This document shows positions 50,265 to 60,815 of a stretch of DNA of 64,000 nt, piece by piece. Each line of letters begins with the position of its first letter. Positions within the stretch are counted from its first letter, which is position 1. Origin of the DNA: Rhizomucor pusillus (taxonomy: Eukaryota; Mucoromycota; Mucoromycetes; Mucorales; Lichtheimiaceae); the NCBI GenBank assembly GCA_900175165.2, contig FWWN02000610.1:62001-126000 (forward strand), written 5' to 3'. Below the pieces are notes generated by a model, which was given only the letters and a program-made list of their open reading frames with translations, was not told where the DNA came from and searched no databases. Made by a program: the position numbers and the translations under genes.

Positions 50265-50665
50265 ATGCCTATGTCCCAAAAGTTGCAGCACGTCCACGAC
50301 CAACTGATGGAAATTGCAAAGGAGGCCAAGGACCTCTCCCACAAGCAATACACTGTTGATGATATCAGACATTTGCAGGCAAGTAAAGAAGGAAAGAAAA
50401 GAGGGTTACTAGCGGCAAGTGGTGACAATTCTGTCGTTGCAGAACAAACTGCACCACATTGATGAAAACTACAAGCAAGGCTACATTGACGACACTGACA
50501 ATTCCAAACCTTTTGATGACCCTTACGAGCACCAGGGTCAAGCTCAAGTTTCTGATGTAAGCATTATTCGCTGTTCTTACTCTTCTTATATGCTTACAAG
50601 CCCCACGTTAGGAACTGTCCAAGATCCACCAAACTCTCACCGTCATGCTGTCTCGCATTGAGTAA
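50265..50665 (+). CDS. Small 93-residue protein with a GC-AG intron
   Basis: Exons 50265-50378, 50443-50556 and 50612-50665 give 93 residues. The first intron must begin GCAAGT after CAG: using the nearby GTAAAG instead brings a stop soon after the junction. The second intron is GT-AG. The sequence is helical and acidic: MPMSQKLQHVHDQLMEIAKE, DDIRHLQ joined to NKLHHIDENYKQG, a DD-rich loop, then ELSKIHQTLTVMLSRIE. It has no signal peptide. I do not recognise it. A coiled-coil subunit of some complex would fit the pattern. The dihydrofolate reductase gene begins about 185 nt downstream on the same strand. Confidence 0.7.
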
Positions 50666-50849
50666 TTAAGCGAAACAAAAAGAAAAAGAATTAGCTTTTT
50701 CTTTTGTTGTAAAATGTTTTATTGAACGTTGCATCTACAAAAAGCAAATGAAACTGTTGCCTATTTTATTGTGCGGGCGATCCTGGGAAAAAAGGAGTTC
50801 GGAGACGTTCCGGGTATAACCTTGTCTTCTGCACCTCCTCTGCGAGCAA

Positions 50850-51562
50850 ATGACCGTCGAGACGGTAATCGTCGCCATGGCAGCCGCACTTGCCGAGAAC
50901 TGGGGCATTGGATATCAGCAGAACCTACCGTGGCACATTCCAGCCGATTCTGAATACCTAGAGATTGTAACGTCTAAGGCTTACAGTTCCTCCACGGAAA
51001 GCAACAACGACGACTACACCAACATTGTCATTATGGGTCGTCTTTCGTGGGAGTCCATTCCTATGCAAAAGATACCGATGAAACGCAGATTCAACATTGT
51101 GATATCGCGAGACCTTTCATACAACGTGTGCGTGTGATATGAAAGAGAATCATTGGTACAAAAAAATAATACCAACAATGCAAACGATAATTTAGGCACG
51201 AGCGACAATATTTTCCCAATGCCAGCCTTGCAAACTCGCTAAAGGATGCCATTGCGCAAGCGACAAAACTTGCAGAAAAGACGCGTGGCAGGATATTTAT
51301 TCTAGGCGGTGGACAGATCTACGAGCAGGCCATAGCAGAGTGCACACATATTCTGCTGACAAAAATCCATTCGAGCAAGAAAATTTCGTGCGATGCGTTC
51401 ATGAAACCTGTAGACGAACAGCTCTTCACATTGGCGCCGCACGACGAATTGGAAGCGTTCGTGGAGCAGACCATGCCGCGGGGTCGGCAGGTGCTCGGTG
51501 ATTTGGAATACGAGTTTCTCCTGTTCAAGCGCAAAGTCCACGCTGCCGATACCGAGTTTTGA
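50850..51562 (+). CDS. Dihydrofolate reductase
   Basis: Exons 50850-51127 and 51196-51562 join in phase 2 and give 214 residues, typical for fungal DHFR. It reduces dihydrofolate to tetrahydrofolate with NADPH. Visible marks are VIVAMAAALAENWGIGYQQN and LPWHIPADSEYL (the Trp and the acidic residue of the active site lie here, with Asp/Glu in the usual position), NIVIMGRLSWESIP (cofactor-binding helix start), and RGRIFILGGGQIYEQAI (the GGxxxY loop). The end gives YEFLLFKRK. Confidence 0.93.
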
Positions 51563-51701
51563 TTGGATCCATCCATATGCAACTCGCAGCAGGATTGTGC
51601 TACCCACTTTGGCGTACTTTACCTTCCCCTCCCCCTCACCCCAACCTCTTCTTTCTTCTCCTCTTCTTCGCATCATTCGTTCATCATCTCTTTTCTTTTT
51701 T

Positions 51702-52016
51702 ATGCACATGAACAGATTTGCACGATCAAGTCGGGATACCGAATCCAGCAACCAAGGAACGGGATCAATAAACATTGCTCCATCCACATCCACAACGCTC
51801 GGTCAAAGTATCCGATACTCTGCGTCGCTGTTTGCTCAGACCGGAAATGCAGACTTTGTAGCAAGAGCATATGGCACCGCAAACATCGTTGCGAAGCAGT
51901 CCGATGAGAACCCTGTGACCAAAAATGCCGTCTGGATGGCTTGTTATATCCTGTGGTGCTTTGCGGTATCTGTCAATGCAGTGGGAGGTTTTGTTGTAGA
52001 GCTATTCAGATATTAG
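51702..52016 (+). CDS. Small unrecognised protein with C-terminal membrane helix
   Basis: An open frame of about 104 residues starts at MHMNRFARSS. The C-terminal half reads TLGQSIRYSASLFAQTGNAD, then NAVWMACYILWCFAVSVNAV, a likely membrane helix, and ends GFVVELFRY. The 5' end is uncertain, because the frame is open further upstream through a pyrimidine-rich stretch and the true start could be in an unseen exon. I do not recognise it. It follows DHFR on the same strand. Confidence 0.45.
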   Translation: MHMNRFARSSRDTESSNQGTGSINIAPSTSTTLGQSIRYSASLFAQTGNADFVARAYGTANIVAKQSDENPVTKNAVWMACYILWCFAVSVNAVGGFVVELFRY

Positions 52017-52193
52017 CATCATCCTTTTTCTGTTTTAAATTTTCCTTTGTAAATAGAGAAACAACTACATATTAGATATACATATACTAAGGGCGGGGAA
52101 AGAGAGGAAAGGAAGGGACGAGGAGGGAATATACAGGCAGGCTGGAATTAAAAGGGATATCAGGAAACACACAAGATGCAACAAAGCGACTGA

Positions 52194-53850
52194 TTACGCT
52201 GGATATCGGTCTCTGTGGACAAGGTAGTAATATTCACTAGAGTCGGCAGATTGCCGTTTTCCGTGGTACGCATCGCTGTGTGCCGGCAGAGGCGGCGGTG
52301 GAGATGAGTGAGGCGGTGGAGGTGGTGGATGAGTCGGCACGACGTCGTCGTCTTCTATCATCCACGATGGCCGCTCCGGCGATTGCGGGACATCGATGGC
52401 ATCCCCGCCAGATCCGGGCGAGTTACCAAAGTGATTTAATAGCTGCTGGGATTGTCTGCTTGCATCTACATCGATATTCTTTCCACTTTTCTTGAACGGT
52501 CTCCATTGCACTATAGAGCCAGTCAGAACATTGCAGCCAAGTCTCCCAGTTCCTACACTTGCCGTAGCCTTTCAGTCCACGTCCGAAATTAATCTGGCAT
52601 CTGACTGCCATAAACAGTGTAAACTATCATAGGAATGTTGATAATCAGATGTCGAATCCGCCCACGTTATCTGTTTACTTACAACGGATACCACCATCGA
52701 TGCGCATGCTGCAAGGGGTCATGCTAGCTTAGTGCAGACGGATGCAATGATTTCTTACTTTACTTACCGTAGATTGTCATTGTATACCATACATCGTGTG
52801 GTATCGTAAGCGACACTAGGACAGCAAGGTTAATGAATATAACAGCAGTTTGAAATAAGGAAACAAGTGACATGAGCCAGTGAAGTTCATCCGCGATCTA
52901 TGCAGACACTCTATGTCATTAAGCATGTTACATTCGCCCTGTCTTTTAGCTACATGTCCACTTGCCGCTTTTCTGCCCAGGAAGAGAGTGATGAAGTTGA
53001 TAATGGCTAGCATCATGAACGTGACCCAGAGCGCCGGATTGATCATGGTGCACACAGAGTAAAATGCTAGTAAAAGAACTTCGAAAAATATATCGATTTT
53101 GAGTGCCAATGTAAAGCATTGCACAGTGTAATACATATCTATCGAGAGACGGATCAGATATATACACGTCCAGCTCACCGTTAATAAATCCGCTTACTTT
53201 GGAGGCGGACATCTGGACCGATCCGACGGTACACGTTCCATCCGATATCTTTGAATAGCTTAAATGCAACAAAGGTAGTCGGCAACGCGAGACAGAATAC
53301 GACGATAGTCATGGCGACCTGTAGATACAGGTTGGTATCACCTGCTTTCGTCCACTTTATCGTTTCTATGATTTGCTATTTTTAATTGACTTTAGCAATG
53401 TATCCCTCGGATCAACGATGCTGCATTCTCGCTCACCATGAGTCCCAGAGCTCCGGAAAAGTACGCAAAGGTTGTGGCGGCAATTATAGTGAGCGAGTTA
53501 AAGTGAATAATCTATCATGCGGGGGAGGGGAAGAGGGCGCGGAGTGGGGGACTCCTGCTTCAGTCAACGAGGCTTGACAATCAGCATGTGTGCATGAACA
53601 CGGTGTTACCCCGTCTGTAACAATCCAGAGTCTCCATATCTCGTAAAGGATGAACCAGATATTCTCGATGCGCACCCGCACTACTTTGTCGAGGAGATAA
53701 ACGCGTGGATCATTTGTGTCGGCAACGACTTTTGCTTGAACGTCGGTTTCTATACGGACAAGCGTGGTAACCAGGATTGGAATGGTGACAAGGATCTGCA
53801 CGATTCCGATAAATAGGAACAGTTTGGACCAAGGACTAGAAGCTATGCGT
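52194..53850 (-). CDS. Multi-pass membrane protein, UPF0658-like
   Basis: A spliced minus-strand gene, with exons placed by eye and the 5' end unresolved. In order, helices appear as LFLFIGIVQILVTIPILVTT, IENIWFILYEIWRLWIVTDG, FNSLTIIAATTFAYFSGALG, a segment ending in VAFKLFKDIGWNVYRRIGPD, IDIFFEVLLLAFYSV and NPALWVTFMMLAIINFITLF. A segment NFGRGLKGYG and then a cytosolic tail follow, with a run of Pro (HPPPPPPHSSPPPPLP) and the end YLVHRDRYPA. The helix order and the RRIGPD and ALKIDIFF elements recall the fungal UPF0658 Golgi membrane family. The Pro-run could bind SH3 domains. The assignment is tentative. Confidence 0.55.
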
Positions 53851-53899
53851 TTTCGCTACGACCGAGAGCGTTTCCTGAGCATATACTTTTTCTCCTTTC

Positions 53900-56800
53900 C
53901 GACCATGTGTTTATGTGACTTACGGATTTTCGACTAAAGATCAGCATTGACTGTTGCCGAATGCAAACAAGGTGAAAGTGGCAGTGGGTAAGAACAGTGG
54001 CGGCTGTGAGTAGAAAACCCACTCTTCTCTGCCCAGGACTTTGACGCCACACAAGGCAAACGTTTTTGGAATGGTGAGCTGGATGTTACCCGTTTCAGCA
54101 ATGGGTGCACAGAGCTAATCTGCGCCGCCACACACACTGATGCCCCTTTGGTCAGTTGCCAGCGAGATAAGCTCCTTCATCGCTTGGAACATACGCTGCT
54201 TGTAAGATCGTTGCAAATATTCTCAGTTGGAATTTGCAATGACCCGGTATTGGATCGTTTTCACTAGGTCGAAGATAGTGGAAACGCAGTATACATAATT
54301 TATTTTCATTTGCATCTTGGATTCATCGGAGAACGGTTTGGATAGTGAAGAGGCACATTGAAAATGAATATTACCAATTTCGTAAAGATAGTATAGCTTT
54401 GCAGTGTGCATGACAAGCGCTACTAACGATCGCCATGTAGGGTGGATGAGTGGTCGAATGGATGTAATTAGAGAAAGCAAGGATTATCTAGCAAGTAACA
54501 TGTCTAAGGTAGAATTCTGCAGAGTTGATGTGCTTGATGACGGGCCTGTAGGAGGCAGCTTACAGTTGTACAAGAAAGCACAGACGATCTCTGCAATGTT
54601 CAGTGCTTTCTTCCTCTAATTGTATACTCAAAACGATCTCGGACGACAATTCACAATGCACATGGTGTTATATACAAGGAGACTTTCGTAACAGGCAATA
54701 TGAAGGAATATGATTCAGAGAACGGTAAAAAGATGACGTTTCAAACTAGATACCTGTAAGTTTGCATACAGCATGCTAGACGTTTTCGTTGGCTTTGGTT
54801 AGATATGAAGAGAATCTTTCAGCCAATGTCATCAGCTCCTTCTTTACAGCTGCGTTCCTATTAAAGCTGACGCTTGTTCCCTCTTCGATGGCAATGCATC
54901 ATTCCGTTCTCTTTGCACTTTAACCTGAGAGCGAATAAGGGTTTCCTTGCCGAGTGTTGCCGGGATCCCGTTATCCAAGTATAGGCATAGCTGTGGTAAA
55001 GCACATCCGTCCGGGTAAACCTTGAACAATGAAAACTTCTAGCGGATACTACTCCGTGGCCCAATGATGGTCGATGGTTGCGTATATCGTCGTATCGATA
55101 ATTTGAAAAGAATCTTTTCTATTCTGAAGAGCAGAGTTTCTGGGCGCGGTGCACAAGAAGAAGAAAGACGTCAGACGATGTCAGATACATCCACAGCCAC
55201 TGACAGTTGCCGCGTGATAGCTGTGGGACAAAGGATTGACGGGTAGAAGCCTACGATGACGAAGGGCATACTGTGGAAAGATCACACGGCATTTCCCGCA
55301 GCTTTGGAGTACAGTCGTAATGCCGGTTCTTTGCGGAGGAAGACACGGTCAACAGTCAGCGCTTTCTTTAGGGAGGCTGGCAAATTGGTGATGGATGAAC
55401 CCAAAAAGGCACTTCGATTTGGTTGACTCTGCCGTGGATTCCCGCTACTGCAACCAGCTCCAGATCACCTATGCGAAGAGACAACTCGTAGTAATTCCAG
55501 CCGAACGGAGCCTTGGCCCGCATCGCAGAGGTCGAGTGTCGCTGGAATACCGATGAGGCGTTATCGGGGCAGTCATCCAGGGAGGTTCGTCGATGAAGGG
55601 ACGCATCCAAGCTCGCGAGGAATAACGAACCGTTACCTATTGTGACTAACTGCTTCAACGAAACATCCAGCGTATATGCGAACGAGCTGATTGGCTTGTA
55701 AGTGATCCAGCACGTACGTCGGAAACAAGTGTTCGTTGTCGAAGGCGTCAAATTTGTCAACCTCGTAATTGGCATTTTGCTCAGCCAAACGGACTGCTGG
55801 CAAAGACTCCACATCATTGCTAACAATCCTGTTGTCTGGTTCTTCTTGCAGGCAGCATTGACCAGCAAACGTGTCGCTTAAAATCTTCTGGCGTTTCGTA
55901 CATATCTGTATCGACATCATCGTACAACAGCTCCAGTGAGAGACGAGTCGTCTGCAGTTGCCGGATTTTCTTGTAGGTCTGTGCAAACTGGTTGATTACA
56001 TCGGCCCACGGAGTCTAATACTCATGGCTGCGTGTCAAACTCCTGGTTTCTTTGTACAATGAAAAATTAATAATGAAATCTTCCTGAAGTTCTAGTTTCT
56101 GTCCTCAGAGCTGTTCGAAAATCAGCAATGTCGAAATCAACAACAGCGATTCCAGAAGAGCTTCAAATGACACGGTATTCCATAGCTGAAACTCGCGCAA
56201 AGTGCCGAGAGTAGGCTTCTGCGAACAACTTTTCTTTGTATAATGTCAAAAATAAACCGTCCGACGACAAAAGAGTCCTCGGCTCGGGTTGTAAGCACTA
56301 GGGTCAACGGCGCCACCGAAAACAGTAAGTAGCTAAAACATTAGTTTGTTAAATCTGTTGTCTGCATGAAGATAGAAGTCGTCATTTTGGAAGGAGAGGA
56401 AAGATACCAAGAATGAATGCCGCCTGGTCTGGAGACCTGCCAAGCGGACGCGATAGAAGGAATTCCCGCCGCCCAATCCATTTTTGCGTAGCATTTTCAG
56501 CCCTTGCCATTTTTGCTAACGCTCCCAGTTACCGTGCGTCAGCCATTGTGATTGACCATATCCTAATGCCACCTTGTTTTTCTGATTGACGAACAGGTCT
56601 TCAATGTACAATGTTAGGGTGCAGTGGATATTACATATTTTACTTGATAGGTATTGGAGGAGTTAAGGATTGGATAGGAACCAAGTCTGTGCGTATTCTG
56701 TATTTGAAGATGATGATCGTGAAAATAGCAAAGCCATGACTTGCTGCGCCTTGTAGCCGGTCGGTACATTCATCAAGTATGTAAATGAGACGTTCAAAGC

Positions 56801-57150
56801 TTTACGGTATCCCATATCTCCTTGACGACAACTCTTCGAGTTTCATAGGGCGCGAACGCTATTGTAGCGTCCAGGTACCGCGCAATCACCTGCACTTTAC
56901 GAGAGGGCATTCATTGTTTTCATTCCTCCTAACCCCTAGAAAAAAAGTTTTCATCCCGTTAGGAGGGCTGCCAGTCTGTTGATCTCGCAACAGCGTCGCA
57001 TGAATTGATTGAGTGTGTAGATAATTTCCATATCAAGAAACACAGGTTCACTCTGCGATTCTCCTACCTGGTTGCAGAAAAATATTGTACAGCTGCTGCT
57101 CGCAATAACTCCAACGACTAGCCCTAGGAGACTTTGCAATTATCTTTCTG
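53900..57150 (-). other. Unresolved minus-strand coding fragments, possible ectodomain gene
   Basis: Protein-like segments occur in several minus-strand frames. They include MQSLLGLVVGVIASSSCTIFF (signal- or membrane-like, near 57139), KKIRQLQTTRLSLELLYDDV (about 55.95 kb), WNYYELSLRIGDLELVAVAG with IEVPFWVHPSP (55.4-55.5 kb), ALPQLCLYLDNGIPATLGKE (about 54.95 kb) and NIQLTIPKTFALCGVKVLGR with FYSQPPLFLPTATFTLFAFG (about 54.0 kb). They could be exons of one large gene upstream of, or joined to, the membrane protein at 52.2-53.9 kb, or a decayed gene. I could not join them without uncertain junctions and do not recognise the protein. Confidence 0.35.
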
Positions 57151-57618
57151 CGGTTGCGAAAATAATGTAATTTGCAAATATTCAGGTACGGTGCAGTTTA
57201 AAGTGTGAGCGGCTTTTGAGCAACGTTACACAGTCGGACTCGTGGAGAACGGTTATGACAAGCTCTCTCAATTGGGGACAAGGCCAGCAGTTGCCTTGCG
57301 CAATAACCAATGCAACGGCCTGTCCTATTTCGCTATCAATCGGGACCCACTGGCTGGATGAACTAGCAATGCATCTGATGCCAAACCGCCCAGATTCACC
57401 ATGACTGAAAGTTTCTGTGAGAAAGGATATGCAAGAGTGAACAAAGTTTTTGTAAGAGCCATGCACGCACGGCAAACTGGGGGGTGCGGCAGGTGGGATC
57501 GTTGTTCCGAAGAACAGAGTGGCCCTTCTCTCTTTCCCTTTTACCTTCGCTGATTCCAGCCGCTTACAACTCCGTTTCCTTTCTTTTACACTCTGTCCTC
57601 ATTGTCAATAGACCCCTC

Positions 57619-58923
57619 ATGTCGCAAGTCAAGGCCCCTCCTACACCTACGCCAGTGCAGCCACCCCACGCGACCTCGCACGGGCAACCACAAGCTCTCT
57701 CCCCTCCTACCCGAATAACAACTCGCAGAAGCAGCAGATCTGCTCATTCCACTATGGCAACCAACAACAATAGCAAGGACTCAGCTCACGACTCTTCCTC
57801 CACCGCAGAGGAAGTTACGTCTCCTGAAAGCACCACCAGCGGGGTGACCACTCGTTCAAAGTCCATGGATACGCAAGCAACAAAGGACACACCCAATCCT
57901 CCCGATCCGATTCAGCAAGATACCAAGAAGAAAACCAACACATCCAAACTAATCTCGTTGCGCAAGCGCTCTGCCAAGCAATCTTCTGCATCCCCTACTA
58001 CCCCGATCCCATCTTCTGTCCCTACATTGAGAGCATCCAAGGCATCTTCTACCCGCGCCGCAAAGCGGATCGACGCACTCGCTCCTCGTGCCAGCGTCCG
58101 ACGAAAACGAAAAGAACCGTCAGACGGCCATGCTCCCGACATCGACGCTGAACACAAACGCCAAAGGTAAGTCGCCCTTTGGCACCCCCCGGAAATCTTT
58201 GTATCATCCAAGAATCTCAACTTGGCCAACAAACAACAAAAGGCTCGCCGAGCTTGATGATTTTGAAAAGAGCATTCTGGACGGAAGCCATCCAGAATAT
58301 CAAGAACACATGAATAAGATACAGAAAAAGCGACAAGACAGAATCGCTGTAGCCGAAGGTTTATACAAATATCAAGTCCAAAATTATCAGAGCGCGTTCG
58401 AAGCAACCAAAAAGGCTGCCTTCGACAGATTCTACGTAAGTTGTTTATTGCACATTTGCCTTTTTTGACACTTTTCTTTTTTGTTCTTAACAATCGTGGA
58501 CGCTATCCCTCTTTTAGGAACAAAAGAGGAATTTGCGGCTTAAATTGATCCATGAAATACAAACCAAGATCAAGTTGCTTGAGCAAGAATTCAATTTGAC
58601 TCAGGATTATGGTATGTTTACCTATTCAGCTATTTCCCTTCATTATTTATACACACACTGTCCCTAGAAACATATGCCTCCGACGACGAAGATCGACAGA
58701 ATCGGCTCATTGAATGGGTGCCACCAAGTCGACATGCATCAATCTATATCCTTTTCATTAACATGATTGCTCTGTGACCTTGTATATTGTCATTTACTTT
58801 CAGTCCTTAACCAGCTGACTAACACACTCAGAACCGATAGGCTTATCACAGCAGGAAATTGATTCTGACCTTGATTTTGCACGAAGGAAAAAACCCTCCG
58901 TGGCGCGCAAACTGATGCCTTGA
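57619..58923 (+). CDS. SDS3-like subunit of the Sin3/Rpd3 histone deacetylase complex
   Basis: The ATG at 57619 (MSQVKAPPTPTPVQPPHATS) was chosen as first in frame. Exons 57619-58166, 58243-58435, 58518-58611 and 58668 onward fit in phase; the last boundaries are uncertain. The N-terminal 180 residues are low-complexity with RRSSR, SPEST and basic KRKEP stretches. The conserved part follows: LAELDDFEKSILDGSHPEYQ, then a coiled coil of YKYQVQNYQSAFEATKKAAF and RNLRLKLIHEIQTKIKLLEQ. It ends GLSQQEIDSDLDFARRKKPS. This is the SDS3/BRMS1 pattern. The family scaffolds the Sin3-HDAC co-repressor in the nucleus. Confidence 0.82.
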
Positions 58924-59567
58924 AAATCATCATCATCATCATCATCATCTATATCTTTTACTGTAGTTACATATATGAAGCTGTGAACTAAAAATACCCA
59001 TTTTTAATATCTTTTCTCCTACTTTTCGCTGGCAGTATATATATATAACAGGCGTGTCTTGTGTTTATTCCCGGGGAATGAACATTATGTACATACATGC
59101 ACGCAGCTGTATGACAGTTGACTTTAAATAGAAAATACAATGGATGTCTCACAGGAGAAAATCATTTACCATAATTGGTATAAGCATTTGACATGGAATA
59201 AGAACCAACAAGAATCTGTAAGCGCACATTTGCTACAAACTCATGTATTCTTATAAACATGCTCTCATTTTCATTTCACCATGCAGCAACGGCTGTCAGA
59301 AAGTGATTCTATTTGAAGTAAATGAGTAAATTCCATATCGTTTGTACCTAGAAGCTTACTTGGTTGTTCATTCCATAATTAATCGCGTAATCTAGAGCTA
59401 TCGTGGCTGTACCGCGGCGTATTGTGTATGTTAGTTAAAATATGCAAACATCGCGAATTGAATGTTCACAATGTAAAGCCCTCGATCAATTTTAAGCCCT
59501 TAAATTCACAAGCCGACAACAGTCGCTAAGCGGTCTTCCGGAACGATTCATTTTCAAAGCTTGAGCG
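58924..59567. other. Intergenic region
   Basis: No gene is seen. It starts with an (ATC)n microsatellite and has TATATATATATAA near 59037, probably 3' UTR and terminator of the SDS3-like gene and then the promoter of the next gene. Confidence 0.5.
58926..58949 (+). repeat. (ATC)n microsatellite
   Basis: About eight ATC units lie directly after the stop codon of the SDS3-like gene, in its 3' UTR. Confidence 0.8.
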
Positions 59568-60535
59568 ATGTACAGGACAGGACCAAGGTAAACATTTGGA
59601 GTAAAGAAAGCATAGGACGCCTACTAATCCTTTCCAGATATTCGAACAAACCAAAAGCGTCGGCTGCAACGCGTTGTCAGAAATGTCTCGAGTATGGTCA
59701 CTATGTAAGTTACAGAGGAGATTGTGCTTTTGACCGCGCACAGAGTTAATGACAGATTCAATGTTAGATCTTTGAATGCAAAAATACTAGACCGTACAAG
59801 CCAAGACCCACACGTACCCAGCAGCTTTCCAAACCAATAAAACTTCAAGAGCCAGAGATTCCAGATGATCTGCTTGACCGGTAAAGTCCAGAAAAAATGA
59901 TTCAACCTGGCTATTCACTAGATACTAAACTACTACCTCAATTAGCAAAGGACTTGCTGACAGAATCCTTGCCAAGAAGAAAGAAAAGCAAAAGAAAAGG
60001 TATGCATAAGATTCCTGTAATTGTTGGCAAGAAAATTGATTGACGTATCAAATGTTTTGATAGACGTCGTCCATCGACAAGTAGCGAGAGCAGCAGCAGC
60101 AGCAGCAGCGAAAAGAGTGACAGCGACGTCTCTACTTCTTCATCTGGGTCTGACAGCTCAGCGTCAGATTCTGGATCTAGCACGGAATCATCGAGCAGTG
60201 AAAGCGAGAGTGAAAGCAGCAGTGAAAGCAGCATCGGCGAGAGCAGAGACCGCGCTAGAAGCCGAAAGCGACGTGCATATAGGTCTCCTTCCCTTCCTCC
60301 AAGAAAGGAAAGAAGACGTCGATCTCCTTCAATATCGTCCGTATCAGTCAGCAGCAGCAGCAGTAATAGTAGCTCTGTGTCCCGCTCTCCATCTCCCCCA
60401 TCTCGATACCGTCGTCGCCGCTCACCAAGCAGTAGCAGAAGCCGCAGCAGAAGCAGTGGCAGTCGTAGCTCTCGCTCATCTTCTCGCTCTCCATCCATTT
60501 CACGCCGCCGCCGCCGTCGCAGCCCAAGTTACTAA
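59568..60535 (+). CDS. ZCCHC10-like zinc-knuckle protein with Ser/Arg-rich tail
   Basis: Five exons (59568-59587, 59638-59704, 59768-59880, 59946-59999, 60064-60535) are in phase and give 241 residues. The conserved core spans exons 2-3: TRCQKCLEYGHY joined to IFECKNTRPYKPRPTRTQQL, a CCHC knuckle (C-x2-C-x4-H-x4-C) as in ZCCHC10. Exon 4 is Lys-rich. Exon 5 encodes an almost pure Ser tract with Glu/Asp, then a Ser-Arg/Pro tail (RSPSLPP, RYRRRRSPSSS, ending RRRRRRSPSY), as in splicing factors. It is probably a nuclear RNA-related protein; the exact role is unknown. The Ser run is encoded partly by CAG/AGC repeats near 60090. Confidence 0.85.
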
Positions 60536-60815
60536 TTCAGTTGTAATGAATTACCAAACATTGTTAGAGATTCAAAATAAAAAATGGACAGCAGCGTGTG
60601 TCAAATGCAACGATTCAAATTCATGAGACCGAACATGAAAATATGGTTTCGACTTATGAGGAATTTACATGCCTGAAAGGTGAGTACCCCGGACTCCCGG
60701 ATACAAATAGTCAGACCTCGACAATGCAAAAGAACGCCGCAACCGAGACTAGATTTAAGGTTTCTGCTCCGCGACATCGTTCTTCTTTCTTTCACCTCCT
60801 TCCATTCTACGCGTA

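Noticed and set aside
57182..57475. A 97-codon minus-strand open frame before the SDS3-like gene
   Set aside because: No recognised motif and no continuous link to neighbours; it overlaps the likely SDS3 promoter. It may be chance.
60090..60535. A long Ala-rich frame and a Leu/Arg-rich antisense frame over the ZCCHC10-like tail
   Set aside because: They are shadows of the Ser/Arg repeat coding in the real frame.
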